Assembly (NCBI GenBank): GCA_945874825.1
Contig: CAMCIK010000010.1
Location: 1 to 52,886, forward strand
Source: Phenylobacterium deserti
Lineage (GTDB): Bacteria > Pseudomonadota > Alphaproteobacteria > Caulobacterales > Caulobacteraceae
Length of the DNA: 52,886 nt
Reading direction: 5' to 3'
Made by a program: the position numbers and the translations under genes. Shown piece by piece: positions 1-8,141 of the stretch; position 1 is the first letter of the stretch; each line of letters opens with the position of its first letter. The notes beneath the pieces are model-generated. The model saw nothing but the letters and a program-made list of their open reading frames with translations. It had not been told where the DNA came from and did not search any database.

Positions 1-94
1 GGAACTGTTCTTGAGTGCTTTTAACATCCCGATGCATCTTCGGTGGTTTACCCAAGAGTACTTCCATCGGCATATCAATGGGGTATTGTTGATC
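1..94 (-). other. purL: Foreign fragment of purL (FGAM synthase), partial at both ends
   Basis: Read on the minus strand from base 94 to base 2, this stretch is open for 31 codons and encodes PIDMPMEVLLGKPPKMHRD within it. I recognise this as a conserved stretch of the large single-chain phosphoribosylformylglycinamidine synthase (PurL) of gammaproteobacteria, the enzyme that converts FGAR to FGAM in purine synthesis. G+C is about 45% (42 of 94), against an estimated two thirds in the rest of the window. The frame is not continuous with the ABC transporter that follows at base 95, and the join falls at a GATC (91-94). It is therefore not a gene of this genome region but probably a chimeric join at a contig end. 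The match to PurL is seen directly. The donor group (perhaps Moraxellaceae-like) is a guess. Confidence 0.75.
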
Positions 95-1271
95 TGGTGC
101 CCCGCTCCAGGGTGAAGCTGACGTCCTCCACCCCATTGCCGTTCCCGCCATGCCGACAGGTGAGGCCGCGGACCTCCAGGGTCCGGAGAGGGTCGTGGCG
201 GCCGGTCGGCTCGGGCCCTTGGGGCGTCGCCTCGGTGATCCGTCCGCGGGGGGCGTCGCCGAGAAGGGTCTCGATCCGCATCAGGGCGACATCGGCGGTG
301 CGCTTGCGCGCTAGCAGCCGGCCCAGCCAGCGGGGTGCCGAGGTCGCGGCGCCGACATAGGCGGCGAAGAGGGTGAAGTCGCCCACCGAGAACTCACCCG
401 CCTTCATGGCACCGGCCGCCAGCAGCAGGATCATGCCAAGCGCCAGGCTGGAGGTTCCGGCGCCGAAGGTATCCAGCAGGGTGACGTAGATCCGGTGCCG
501 CACGGCCGTCGTCCGGCGGGTCTCGTTGAGGTCCGAAAGGCGCCCCAGGACTCGGTCCTCGGCACCCGCCACGCGAACCGCCTGGACGGCGGTGAAGGTC
601 TCGCCGACGAAGGACGTGACCCTTGCCTCGGCCTCCCGGGCCACGCGGGAATAACGGTGGATGCCGGCGGTGATCTTCTGGGTGATAAAGACCATCAGGA
701 TCATCGGCAGGATGATGGCCAGGGTCACCGGCATGTTGATCCGCCACATGATGATGAGGGCCAGGACCGCGAAGACCGCCTGGCCGAAGGTCTCGGCCCA
801 GCCCTCCATGAAGGCCATGACCTCGGCCACGTCATCCCGGAACCGGCTCAGGGCCTCGCCCGAGGTGCCGGGGGAAACCCGGGGTCCGCGGGCGAACATG
901 ACCCAGCCCATCATGTTGCTGCGGATCATCAGCCGCGAGGCTGAGGTGAAGGTCACGAAGGCCCAGGGCGTGAAGTAGGAGATGAACAGGGGCGACAGCT
1001 GGGCGGCGAACCAGAACCCCACCAGGGTCCAGACATTGAACCCCGCCTGAGCGTGGCCGGACAGGTTGTCGAAGATATCCCTCTGGACGATGCCGGATAG
1101 CAGGGGCAATGCGTAGAATGCGGCGTAGAGCGCCATGCTGACGCTGAAGAGCCAGGGGCGCGCAGAGGCGATCCGCACGGCCTGCCGGAAGGCGGTCTGG
1201 TCTGGTGCCGGCAAGGGTGGCGGGAGGTTCCCGGTCTCGGGATCCGTCCGGGTGCGGTCAACCTCGCTCAC
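75..1271 (-). CDS. ABC exporter half-transporter, truncated in its ATPase domain
   Basis: N-terminal part of a fused permease/ATPase ABC exporter. About six hydrophobic helices (residues ~40-330) are followed by the first beta strands of the nucleotide-binding domain, ending around VEDVSFTLERGT. The Walker A motif that should come next is missing. From base 94 downward the sequence is the PurL fragment, which adds a few meaningless codons before a stop at 75. The genuine part is therefore about 95-1271. Its ATG overlaps the stop of the preceding exporter gene by four bases (ATGA), so the two are translationally coupled and probably form a heterodimeric exporter. The aromatic A-loop residue expected before the first beta strand is not obvious (LTCRHGG). 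The truncation looks like an artefact of the contig end rather than a biological pseudogene. Confidence 0.8.
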   Translation of the reverse strand: MSEVDRTRTDPETGNLPPPLPAPDQTAFRQAVRIASARPWLFSVSMALYAAFYALPLLSGIVQRDIFDNLSGHAQAGFNVWTLVGFWFAAQLSPLFISYFTPWAFVTFTSASRLMIRSNMMGWVMFARGPRVSPGTSGEALSRFRDDVAEVMAFMEGWAETFGQAVFAVLALIIMWRINMPVTLAIILPMILMVFITQKITAGIHRYSRVAREAEARVTSFVGETFTAVQAVRVAGAEDRVLGRLSDLNETRRTTAVRHRIYVTLLDTFGAGTSSLALGMILLLAAGAMKAGEFSVGDFTLFAAYVGAATSAPRWLGRLLARKRTADVALMRIETLLGDAPRGRITEATPQGPEPTGRHDPLRTLEVRGLTCRHGGNGNGVEDVSFTLERGTRSTIPH

Positions 1272-3055
1272 CCCATCACCTCCGCAAGGCCGGTGCGCAG
1301 CAGGCGCGCGTAGGCGGACTTCGGGTCCGCCTCCAGCTCTGTCCGAAGGCCGGTTTCCACCAGACGGCCCTGGTCGAGGATGGCGATCCGGTCGGCCCTC
1401 TGCACAGTGGAGAGCTTGTGGGCGATGATGATGGCGGTGCGCCGGCGACCCGAGCCGTCCGCGCCCAGAAGCTGGTCCAGGGCGCGCTCGATCATCTGGT
1501 CCGTTGCCGGATCAAGGCGCGATGAGGCCTCGTCCAGTACCACCAGGCCGGGGTCCTTCAGGAAGACCCTGGCGAAGGCCAGCAGCTGGGCTTCGCCGGC
1601 CGACAGGCCGCCGCCGGCTCGCAGCACCGTACCCAGGCCGTCGGCCTGCCGGGAGAGCCAGTCTCCCAGGCCCAGGTCCGTCAGCACCTCGATGATACGG
1701 GCGTCCTCAATGGAGGGGTCAAAGAGGGTGGCGTTGTCCCGAATGCTGGCGTCGAAGAGCTGGACCTCCTGGGTGACCAGGCCGATCCGTCCGCGGAGTT
1801 CGGCCAGCCGGGCCTGGCGGATGTCCACGCCGTCCAGGGTGATGGCCCCGCCCTGCGGGTCATACAGCCGGAAGAGCAGGCGGGTCAGGGTGGTCTTGCC
1901 GCTCCCGGTCCGGCCCAGGAGGCCGATGACCTCGCCGGCCGGGACCCGCAGGTCGAGGTTCCGGATGACCGGTGTATCGGCCCGGTAGGCGAAGGTCAGG
2001 TCCTCGAATCCCACCACGGGCGCCCGGGTGCGCAGGCCCTCCCAACCCACCCCCGGGCCGTCGGTCAGGGCGGGCTGGATGGCGCGCAGGTCGCCGATCC
2101 GCTTCAGGCTCGCTGAAGCTTGCTGGAACTGCTGCAGCTGCTGGCCGATCAGCATGATCGGCAGGGACATCATGCCAGCGTACTGCATGAACATGAAGAC
2201 CGTGCCGATGGTCGCCTCGCCGCGCTGGAACAACCAGACGCCGAGGGCCAGGGCGAGACCAAAGCCGATGGAGAAGAGGGCGCTGGCCGTCAGGAAGATC
2301 CAGTGGCCGCGGCGGGCGGCGTCGACATTGGCGACCAGCAGCTCGGCATTGACCTCACCCATGCGCCGCATGACGTGGGGCCCGCCGCCATTGGCCCGCA
2401 CGTCGTCCAGGCCTGCCAGCCGCTCTTCCAGGAAGCCCGAGAAGGCTGACCAGGCCTCCCGCAGGCGCTCCCAGCGCCCGCCCGCGATGCGGCGTATGGC
2501 GTGCAGGACCAGGCCCGCCACGACGGCGAAGCCCGTCAGCAGGGCCCCGATCCGCCAGTCCTGCAGGTAGAGGACGACCAGGATCCCGGCCAGCAGTAGG
2601 GCCCCGCCGATGATCTGCAGGATGAACTGGGAGAAGAAGGCTGCCAGGGCGGCCACGTCCCCGTCCACCCGCTCGATCAGTTCGCCCGGCGACTTGGCGG
2701 TATGGAAGGCCATGTCCAGGCGCAGGGCGTGCTCGGCCAGGTCTTGGCGCATGCGGTTGGTCGCCGACCAGCCCAGCTGTTCGCTGAAATAGGTGGAGCC
2801 GATCTGCAGGGCCTGGGCCAGCAGGGTGACGACGATGAACAGGCCGGCCAGCATCCACAGACGCTCAAGGGACGCGTCCGCGCCGCCTTGGGTGGCCGTG
2901 TCGATGAAGGCGCGGATGATCAGGGGCGAGGCCAACTGGACCGCCGTGCCAACCACCAGGAAGACGGCGAGGGCCGAGAGTCGGCGCCCCTCTGGCCGCA
3001 GGTAGACGGCGAGCACGGCCGCGCCGTCCGCCAGCTTGCCCGCCTCACGCCCCAC
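1268..3055 (-). CDS. ABC exporter, fused permease/ATP-binding subunit
   Basis: Full-length (595 aa) type I ABC exporter half. The transmembrane domain covers about residues 25-320 and the ATPase domain 345-580. Walker A is GRTGSGKT (381-388), the Q-loop lies near 429, Walker B is VVLDEA (505-510) and the H-loop histidine is His546. The signature is LSAGEAQ (484-490) rather than LSGGQ, a degenerate form often seen in one half of heterodimeric exporters. The start is GTG with an upstream GGAGAGGG. The gene follows the crotonase at 3089 by 33 bases and overlaps the next exporter half by four bases, giving an apparent operon HD protein, crotonase, ABC, ABC. The substrate cannot be deduced. Context suggests export of a lipid, drug or pathway intermediate. 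Confidence 0.88.
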   Translation of the reverse strand: MGREAGKLADGAAVLAVYLRPEGRRLSALAVFLVVGTAVQLASPLIIRAFIDTATQGGADASLERLWMLAGLFIVVTLLAQALQIGSTYFSEQLGWSATNRMRQDLAEHALRLDMAFHTAKSPGELIERVDGDVAALAAFFSQFILQIIGGALLLAGILVVLYLQDWRIGALLTGFAVVAGLVLHAIRRIAGGRWERLREAWSAFSGFLEERLAGLDDVRANGGGPHVMRRMGEVNAELLVANVDAARRGHWIFLTASALFSIGFGLALALGVWLFQRGEATIGTVFMFMQYAGMMSLPIMLIGQQLQQFQQASASLKRIGDLRAIQPALTDGPGVGWEGLRTRAPVVGFEDLTFAYRADTPVIRNLDLRVPAGEVIGLLGRTGSGKTTLTRLLFRLYDPQGGAITLDGVDIRQARLAELRGRIGLVTQEVQLFDASIRDNATLFDPSIEDARIIEVLTDLGLGDWLSRQADGLGTVLRAGGGLSAGEAQLLAFARVFLKDPGLVVLDEASSRLDPATDQMIERALDQLLGADGSGRRRTAIIIAHKLSTVQRADRIAILDQGRLVETGLRTELEADPKSAYARLLRTGLAEVMG

Positions 3056-3088
3056 CTGAACGCCCTCTCCGACTGGAACCCGACGGTG

Positions 3089-3901
3089 TCAACGCCCCGT
3101 GAACCTCGCCGGGCGCTTCTCGAGGAAGTGGGCGACGCCCTCCTTGAAGTCGTCGGACTTCAGGCTGAGGACCATGTCGGCGTTGGCATCGACGATCGCC
3201 TCGGAGAGGGACTGGAAGGGGCTGTTCCAGAGCTCGCGCTTCATGACCGCGAGGGATCGGGGCGAGACCTCGGTGGCCAGCATGCGGGCGTAGGCGGCGA
3301 CGTCGTCCCGGAAGCTGGCGGCCGGGAAGACCCGGTTGACCAGTCCGATTCTAAGGGCCTCGGCGGCATCGACCCGGCGGGCCGAGTAGAGCAGGTCGGC
3401 GGCGTTGGCCATGCCGACGATCCGCGGCAGGAGCCAGGAGATCCCGTGCTCGGCGATCAGGCCCCGGCGGGAGAAGGCGGTGGTGAAGACCGCCGTGTCC
3501 GAGGCGAAGCGGATATCGGTGTAGAGGGCCATCACCATGCCCAGGCCCGCGCAGGCACCGTTGATGGCCCCCAGGACCGGCTTCGGCACGGCTGGGAAGT
3601 AGGGATACTGAAGCCGGAAGTCCGGGCGTGAGGCGGGATCAAAGGCGTCAGGCGGGCCGCCGCCGGTTCCCCCTGCGGCCATCGCCCCCTGAAGGACGTC
3701 CATGTCCGCCCCGGCGCAGAAGCCGCGGCCAGCGCCGGTCAGGACGATGATCCTCACATCGGGATCGTCCGCCGCCGCCCGCATGGCGAGGCGCAGTTCG
3801 TCCTCCATGACCCCGCGCCAGGCGTTCAGCCGGTCGGGCCGGTTGAGGGTGACCGTCGCCACCCCCGCCTCTACCTCGTAGAGGATGTCCTCATAGGCCA
3901 T
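3089..3901 (-). CDS. Enoyl-CoA hydratase/isomerase family protein (crotonase 1)
   Basis: A 270-aa crotonase-fold protein. The oxyanion-hole segments are FCAGAD (61-66) and GACAGLG (115-121). The two glutamates of classical enoyl-CoA hydratase, in the GGGCE and PE positions, are replaced by hydrophobic and Arg/Phe residues. A glutamate occurs instead in AEHG (~151). It may therefore act as an isomerase, a dehalogenase or hydrolase-like crotonase, or a hydratase using that residue. It is the second gene of a minus-strand set, 34 bases after the HD-domain gene and before the ABC exporter pair. It is one of four crotonase paralogues in the window, each with different catalytic-site residues. The family is certain and the reaction is not. 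Confidence 0.85.
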   Translation of the reverse strand: MAYEDILYEVEAGVATVTLNRPDRLNAWRGVMEDELRLAMRAAADDPDVRIIVLTGAGRGFCAGADMDVLQGAMAAGGTGGGPPDAFDPASRPDFRLQYPYFPAVPKPVLGAINGACAGLGMVMALYTDIRFASDTAVFTTAFSRRGLIAEHGISWLLPRIVGMANAADLLYSARRVDAAEALRIGLVNRVFPAASFRDDVAAYARMLATEVSPRSLAVMKRELWNSPFQSLSEAIVDANADMVLSLKSDDFKEGVAHFLEKRPARFTGR

Positions 3902-3935
3902 GTGGGCCAGTCCGGGGCCCGGGGGCCTCGCTCCC

Positions 3936-4526
3936 TCAGGCGTCCTTGCGGCGGTAGATCGAGCGCTTGGGCTGGGCCGTCACGCGGTGGATCATGGGCT
4001 CGAAGGCCGACAGGGGCATGGACTCATAGGCCGGGTCGAAGCTGTTCTGGTCGTAGAGATGGCAGAACTGGGCCGTGTACTCGAAACTGGGATGGCCCCG
4101 GAACTCGTCGCGCATGTCGCGGTCCAGACCCAGGTGATGGAAGAAGTAGTAGCCCTGGAAGATCCCGTGCTTGTCCATCATCCAGTAGTTCTGCTCGGAG
4201 ATGTAGGGCTTCAGGATCATGGCCCCGAGCTCGGCGTGGTTGGACGGCGCCAGGATGTCGCCCACGTCGTGCAGCAGGGCGCAGACCACGTATTCCTCGT
4301 CCCGGCCGTCGCGGTGGGCGCGGCTGGCGGTCTGCAGGGAGTGCTCCAGGCGGGTAACGGCGAAGCCGCCGCTGTCCTCGGCCAGCATGTTCAGGTGGGC
4401 GATCAGCCGGTTGGGGAACTCGCGGTGGAAGGGCGCGCCGGCCCTGCCGATGGCGGCCCAGTCCTCGGCGGTGCTCTCGGTCATGGCGTGGAACTGCGCC
4501 TTCATCTGAATTTCACCGTCCGCCAT
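3936..4526 (-). CDS. HD-domain protein of the MIOX/PhnZ-like type, putative di-iron oxygenase
   Basis: A 196-aa HD-domain protein. Likely metal ligands appear in order: E61-H62 (LEHSLQTA), H86-D87 (LLHDVGD), H97 (NHAE), a histidine pair at 130-131 (FHHLG) and D159 (YDQN). This pattern recalls the COG4341 family and the HD-fold oxygenases PhnZ and myo-inositol oxygenase, which use a mixed-valent di-iron centre. Ordinary phosphohydrolases share only the H...HD...D core. A strong AGGGAGG ribosome binding site precedes the ATG. It is first in the set with crotonase 1 and the ABC exporter genes. An oxygenase acting on the pathway substrate fits the BVMO-rich surroundings, but phosphohydrolase activity is not excluded. 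Family assignment is fairly sure; enzymatic function is inference. Confidence 0.7.
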   Translation of the reverse strand: MADGEIQMKAQFHAMTESTAEDWAAIGRAGAPFHREFPNRLIAHLNMLAEDSGGFAVTRLEHSLQTASRAHRDGRDEEYVVCALLHDVGDILAPSNHAELGAMILKPYISEQNYWMMDKHGIFQGYYFFHHLGLDRDMRDEFRGHPSFEYTAQFCHLYDQNSFDPAYESMPLSAFEPMIHRVTAQPKRSIYRRKDA

Positions 4527-4547
4527 GTCGGCCTCCCTGTCCTGGCC

Positions 4548-4571
4548 GCCGGAGCCTTGTCCGGCTTTTTT
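4548..4571 (+). terminator. Terminator-like hairpin with T6 tail, no plus-strand gene before it
   Basis: GCCGGA (4548-4553), a six-base loop and TCCGGC (4560-4565) form a perfect 6-bp stem followed by six T on the plus strand. No plus-strand gene lies upstream. It lies in the presumed leader of the minus-strand HD-domain gene. It may therefore be chance, a leader hairpin, or a stop for antisense transcription into the TonB receptor locus. Confidence 0.35.
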
Positions 4572-4651
4572 GATGAGCAGGCATGGTGAGCCCGCCCCGG
4601 GAAGGTGTCAACGCGGCGAAGGCCTTGCCGCCCGGCGCAGGGCGGTGGTCC

Positions 4652-4690
4652 GAAAACAGAAACGCCGCCCCCCGTTTCCGGGGAGCGGCG
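4652..4690 (-). terminator. Rho-independent terminator of the TonB receptor gene
   Basis: Minus-strand hairpin with a 12-bp stem (4663-4674 with 4679-4690, one mismatch) and a TTTC/GAAA loop. It is followed in the direction of transcription by TTTCTGTTTT. It begins about 24 bases after the receptor stop codon. Confidence 0.8.
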
Positions 4691-4714
4691 CGCCTGAAGC
4701 CTCGGTGGAGGCGA

Positions 4715-7666
4715 TCAGAACTTCTTGCGGACGCCGACCTTGAAGGTCCGGCCCAGCGGGTTGCCGATGAACGGGTCGTAGCTCATCTCGATCCGGGCCT
4801 CCGCCGGCTCGGTGTCGAGGAGGTTGAACACCGTGGCCGTCAGGGTCAGGTCGTTGGGCAGCTGCAGCCGGTAGGTCAGGTCGTGGCTGATGAAGGCGTC
4901 CTGCTCCAGGCCGAAGGTGATCAGCTTACAGTTGATCGCCGTACCTGCCGTCGCGTTGGCCACGTTGCAGTTCGTGGACGCCCCGGTCTGGACCGTGGTC
5001 GGGCCGCGGTTGTCGGTGGCACCATCCACATAGTTCATCGTCCAGCGGACATTGTGAATGTCGAGGTTGTAGTCGGCGTAGAACTGGCCGCGCCACTGCG
5101 GGATGGTCCCGGGCAGGCGGTCATAGTTCGTGAAGCCAACCGCGTCGTAGGCACCCGAGACGGTGACGCCTGCAAACTTGAACGCCTCCTGCTCGAAGTT
5201 GAGCACGTAGCTGACATTGCCGCCGACATGCACTTCGCCGCCGAAGACGTCGTCGAAGCGGTAGTCGACGTCAGCGTCAATGCCGGTGGTCTTGATGCCC
5301 GGGCCATTGGTGGTGTCGGACCGGACGCGGGCGATGTCGTTGCCAACCGTCACGCCCTGGGTACAGGCGTTGTTGTTGTTGAAGGTGATCAGATAGCGGA
5401 CGCCACTGGCGCAGTTCACCGTCTGGCTGCCGTTCCCGACCCCGGCCACGGCCGTGGCGACCACGTTGGCCGGAACGGTCGTGATCTGGTCCTGCAGGTC
5501 ATAGGACCAGTAGTCCAGGGTGGCGGTCAGGGCGTCGGTCTGGAAGATCGCGCCAACCGAATAGGTGGTCGCCGTCTCGGGGCCGATGCCGGGGTTCCCG
5601 AAGAAGTCCACCGACTTGAAGTTGTTGCCGGCGGCAGAGATGCCCGACAGGCCGGTGGTGCCGGTGGGCGCCACGTTGGCCGAGGTCGGACCCCGGAAGG
5701 AGGTGCCGTAAGAGCCGCGTAGGGCCAGCCATTCCATGGCCTGCCACTTCACCCGGATCTGCGGATTGGTGGTGGACCCCGTCTGGCCGCCGTAGTCCTC
5801 GTAGCGGAGGGCCAGCTGGGCGTTCAGGCTATCGGTGATCGGCAGGTTGAGTTCCCCGAACACCGCGTAGACGCTCTGCTCGAGGCGCAGGTTCTTGTTC
5901 TGGCCCAGGAAGATGTAGGGGCCAGTCCGGAAGGCGCAGGTCGAGGTGCCTTCCACCGGGCAGGGCGTGATGTCCGCGTTGTAATACGGGCTGTCGATCT
6001 GCTGGAGGAAGGTGACCTTCCGGTACTGGGCGCCGGCGGCCCAGCCGATGTCACCGCCCGGCAGGGCCAGGACCGGCAGCTGGCCGTTCAGGACCGCGTC
6101 AAAGACGAAGGTGTCCTGCTGGGCCCGGTACTTCTGCCGGTCGAACAGCCAGGCCACCAGGGACTTGCTGTTGGCGTTGGTCGACACAAAGCCGGGGTTG
6201 GTCAGGCCAAGGGCCGGGTTACCGGCATAGGCGTTGGAGAAGGGGTTGAAGTACTGGCAGCCATTGGCGCCTGGGGTGGTGCCCGTGCAGCCCGGTCCGC
6301 CCAGGCCGTTCAGGGACCGCTGCAGCCGGTCGATCAGGATGTCCGTCGTCTGCTGGTCCTGGAGCTCGCGGATGTAGGTGGCACCGAGCTGGTAACCGAT
6401 GTCGTAGAAACCGGTGTCGCCCGACAGGTCTGCGGCGATCCGGACTTCCTCGTACTTGCGGCTGCCGCTCTGGCCGCCGCGGCCGCCCGTGGTCGGGTTG
6501 CCGCCAGCACCGAGGGGACGCCACAGGGTGGCCAGGGCGCTCTGTGCCGTCCCGATCAGGGCACCGTTGCCGGTCTGGGTCAGGAAGGTGTTGAAGCCGG
6601 GGTTGGAGGCCGCAACGCTGTAGACATTGACCGAACCCGGGCCGTTGGGGCCGGAGGTCGGCGGATAGCCCGGCGAGAACCGATAGTCTGGCTGCGAGGT
6701 CTGGGTGTAGAGGGCCTCGACATGGAACTTGGAGGAGTCGCCGACGTCGGCATTGAACTCACTGTAGAGTTGGTACTGGTCCTGCTCCTCGACGATGTTG
6801 TCGAAGGGGATGTAGGTGAAATAGCAGGTCGGGGTTGCGCCGCTGAAGCCAGCGAAGCCGCCGACGGCGGTGCAGTTGGCGTCAACCGCAAAGCCGATGG
6901 TCGAGCCGCCGCCATTGGCCCCGGAGCGGATGGTATAGGCACCCGGCTGTCCCAGGACCGACCAGCCCGAGGGGTTGGTGGTATAGGGTGCCGTCACCCA
7001 GTCGCGCTCGACGTTGGCGAGCTGGCCGCGGTGCTTGTAGGCGGCGCTGATCATCAGGTTGGAAGTGTCGCCCACCCAGCCGTAGAGAATGTTGGCGTTG
7101 TAGTCGCCGCCGTCCGAGCCCGGCACATAGCGGTAGTCACCGCCGACCTCGAAGCCGCTGAAGTTCTTGCGGGTGATGAAGTTGGCCACGCCGCCGATGG
7201 CGTCCGAGCCGTAGGTCGCCGCAGCGCCGTCCTTCAGCACCTCGACCCGGCCGATGGCCGATTCCGGCAGGAGGTTGGTGTCGGCCTGGTAGCCGGCGAA
7301 ACGCTTGCCGTTCAGGAGCACCAGGGTCCGCTGGGCGCCGAGGCCACGGATGTTGATGGTGCCGCCGCCGTTGCGGCCCTGGGAAGCGGTGGAGAACTGG
7401 TTGGAGTCACCCAGGACCGGGCCCGAAATCGGCAGGCTCTTGATGATGTCGAGGATGGAGGGCGAGCCGCGCTTTTCCAGGTCTTCCTGGTTCAGCACCG
7501 CGACGGGGATGGCGGTATCCTTGGGCGTACCCTGGATGAAGGAGCCGGTGACGACCACTTCCTCGACCGTGTTGGACTTGGCCTCCTGGGCCTGGGCGGC
7601 ACCTGCCACCATGAGGCCGGCCGCGACCGCGATCGCTGACGCGCCATACAGATAATGACCCTTCAT
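4715..7666 (-). CDS. TonB-dependent receptor (outer membrane)
   Basis: A 983-aa TonB-dependent outer-membrane receptor. The signal peptide is about residues 1-26, ending AQA before QEA. The TonB-box-like EEVVVTGS comes next, then a plug domain with RGLGAQRTLVLLNGKR and VEVLKDGAAATYG, and a long beta barrel ending in phenylalanine (VGVRKKF). The ATG at 7666 is preceded by AGGAAACG at good spacing and begins the signal peptide. The frame is open further upstream to 7801, but that extension is not signal-like. The large Gly/Asn/Thr-rich barrel resembles receptors of caulobacters, sphingomonads and xanthomonads that import glycans, aromatics or other large substrates. The flanking crotonases, SDRs and BVMO suggest it imports the substrate of that pathway. 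The actual ligand is unknown. Confidence 0.92.
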   Translation of the reverse strand: MKGHYLYGASAIAVAAGLMVAGAAQAQEAKSNTVEEVVVTGSFIQGTPKDTAIPVAVLNQEDLEKRGSPSILDIIKSLPISGPVLGDSNQFSTASQGRNGGGTINIRGLGAQRTLVLLNGKRFAGYQADTNLLPESAIGRVEVLKDGAAATYGSDAIGGVANFITRKNFSGFEVGGDYRYVPGSDGGDYNANILYGWVGDTSNLMISAAYKHRGQLANVERDWVTAPYTTNPSGWSVLGQPGAYTIRSGANGGGSTIGFAVDANCTAVGGFAGFSGATPTCYFTYIPFDNIVEEQDQYQLYSEFNADVGDSSKFHVEALYTQTSQPDYRFSPGYPPTSGPNGPGSVNVYSVAASNPGFNTFLTQTGNGALIGTAQSALATLWRPLGAGGNPTTGGRGGQSGSRKYEEVRIAADLSGDTGFYDIGYQLGATYIRELQDQQTTDILIDRLQRSLNGLGGPGCTGTTPGANGCQYFNPFSNAYAGNPALGLTNPGFVSTNANSKSLVAWLFDRQKYRAQQDTFVFDAVLNGQLPVLALPGGDIGWAAGAQYRKVTFLQQIDSPYYNADITPCPVEGTSTCAFRTGPYIFLGQNKNLRLEQSVYAVFGELNLPITDSLNAQLALRYEDYGGQTGSTTNPQIRVKWQAMEWLALRGSYGTSFRGPTSANVAPTGTTGLSGISAAGNNFKSVDFFGNPGIGPETATTYSVGAIFQTDALTATLDYWSYDLQDQITTVPANVVATAVAGVGNGSQTVNCASGVRYLITFNNNNACTQGVTVGNDIARVRSDTTNGPGIKTTGIDADVDYRFDDVFGGEVHVGGNVSYVLNFEQEAFKFAGVTVSGAYDAVGFTNYDRLPGTIPQWRGQFYADYNLDIHNVRWTMNYVDGATDNRGPTTVQTGASTNCNVANATAGTAINCKLITFGLEQDAFISHDLTYRLQLPNDLTLTATVFNLLDTEPAEARIEMSYDPFIGNPLGRTFKVGVRKKF

Positions 7667-8141
7667 AATACGTTTCCTCTCCCTGCGCCTTCGGCCTGAT
7701 TGCCCGTTATCGGCACCATTACGGCCACATTGCCCCGTCTTCAGGAATCCCGCTATTACATTTTTATCACATTTCGAGACGACGGTGCCGCTTTCGTCCA
7801 AACTAGAGCGGTTCTAGGTACCCAGGACTCAAAACCCCGCCGAATTACAATCATTTCCTGGCTCTCCGAGCCTTCCCAAGCTTCAGGTCCATAGGGAGGA
7901 AACCCTGGGGACAAACCAGAGGGCGTCCACGGCTCCCGGCCAGCCGGCCAGCCGGCGGGCCTGCGGACCCTGCAGGCTGCTGGCCGATTTCTGCATCGGG
8001 TGGGCCCTGCAGTCCGGATTGTCCGCCCGGTCCCGATCCGGTACGGCTTCCGCCACGCACCAACATCCCCCTTCCGGAAGGTCAGCGGGGACTCATTTGA
8101 CCCGGGGGTATCCGCCCTGGGCGCATTCCAGGGAGAGAGAC
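7667..8141. other. Divergent intergenic region, TonB receptor / SDR
   Basis: A 475-base gap between divergent genes, with no recognisable gene. The part next to the receptor (about 7690-7860) is clearly more AT-rich than its surroundings and probably carries the receptor promoter, though I cannot fix -35 and -10 boxes. CTAGAGCGGTTCTAG (7803-7817) is a small palindrome with 5-bp arms that could be an operator. From 7930 to 8050 the sequence is very GC-rich, with repeated GGCCAGCC units. Confidence 0.4.

Noticed and set aside
1..1271. Insertion sequence or phage junction disrupting the ABC transporter
   Set aside because: The foreign bases encode PurL, not transposase or phage genes, and show no terminal repeats.
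7667..7801. N-terminal extension of the first TonB receptor to 7801
   Set aside because: It would hide the signal peptide and lacks a ribosome binding site. The 7666 start has both.
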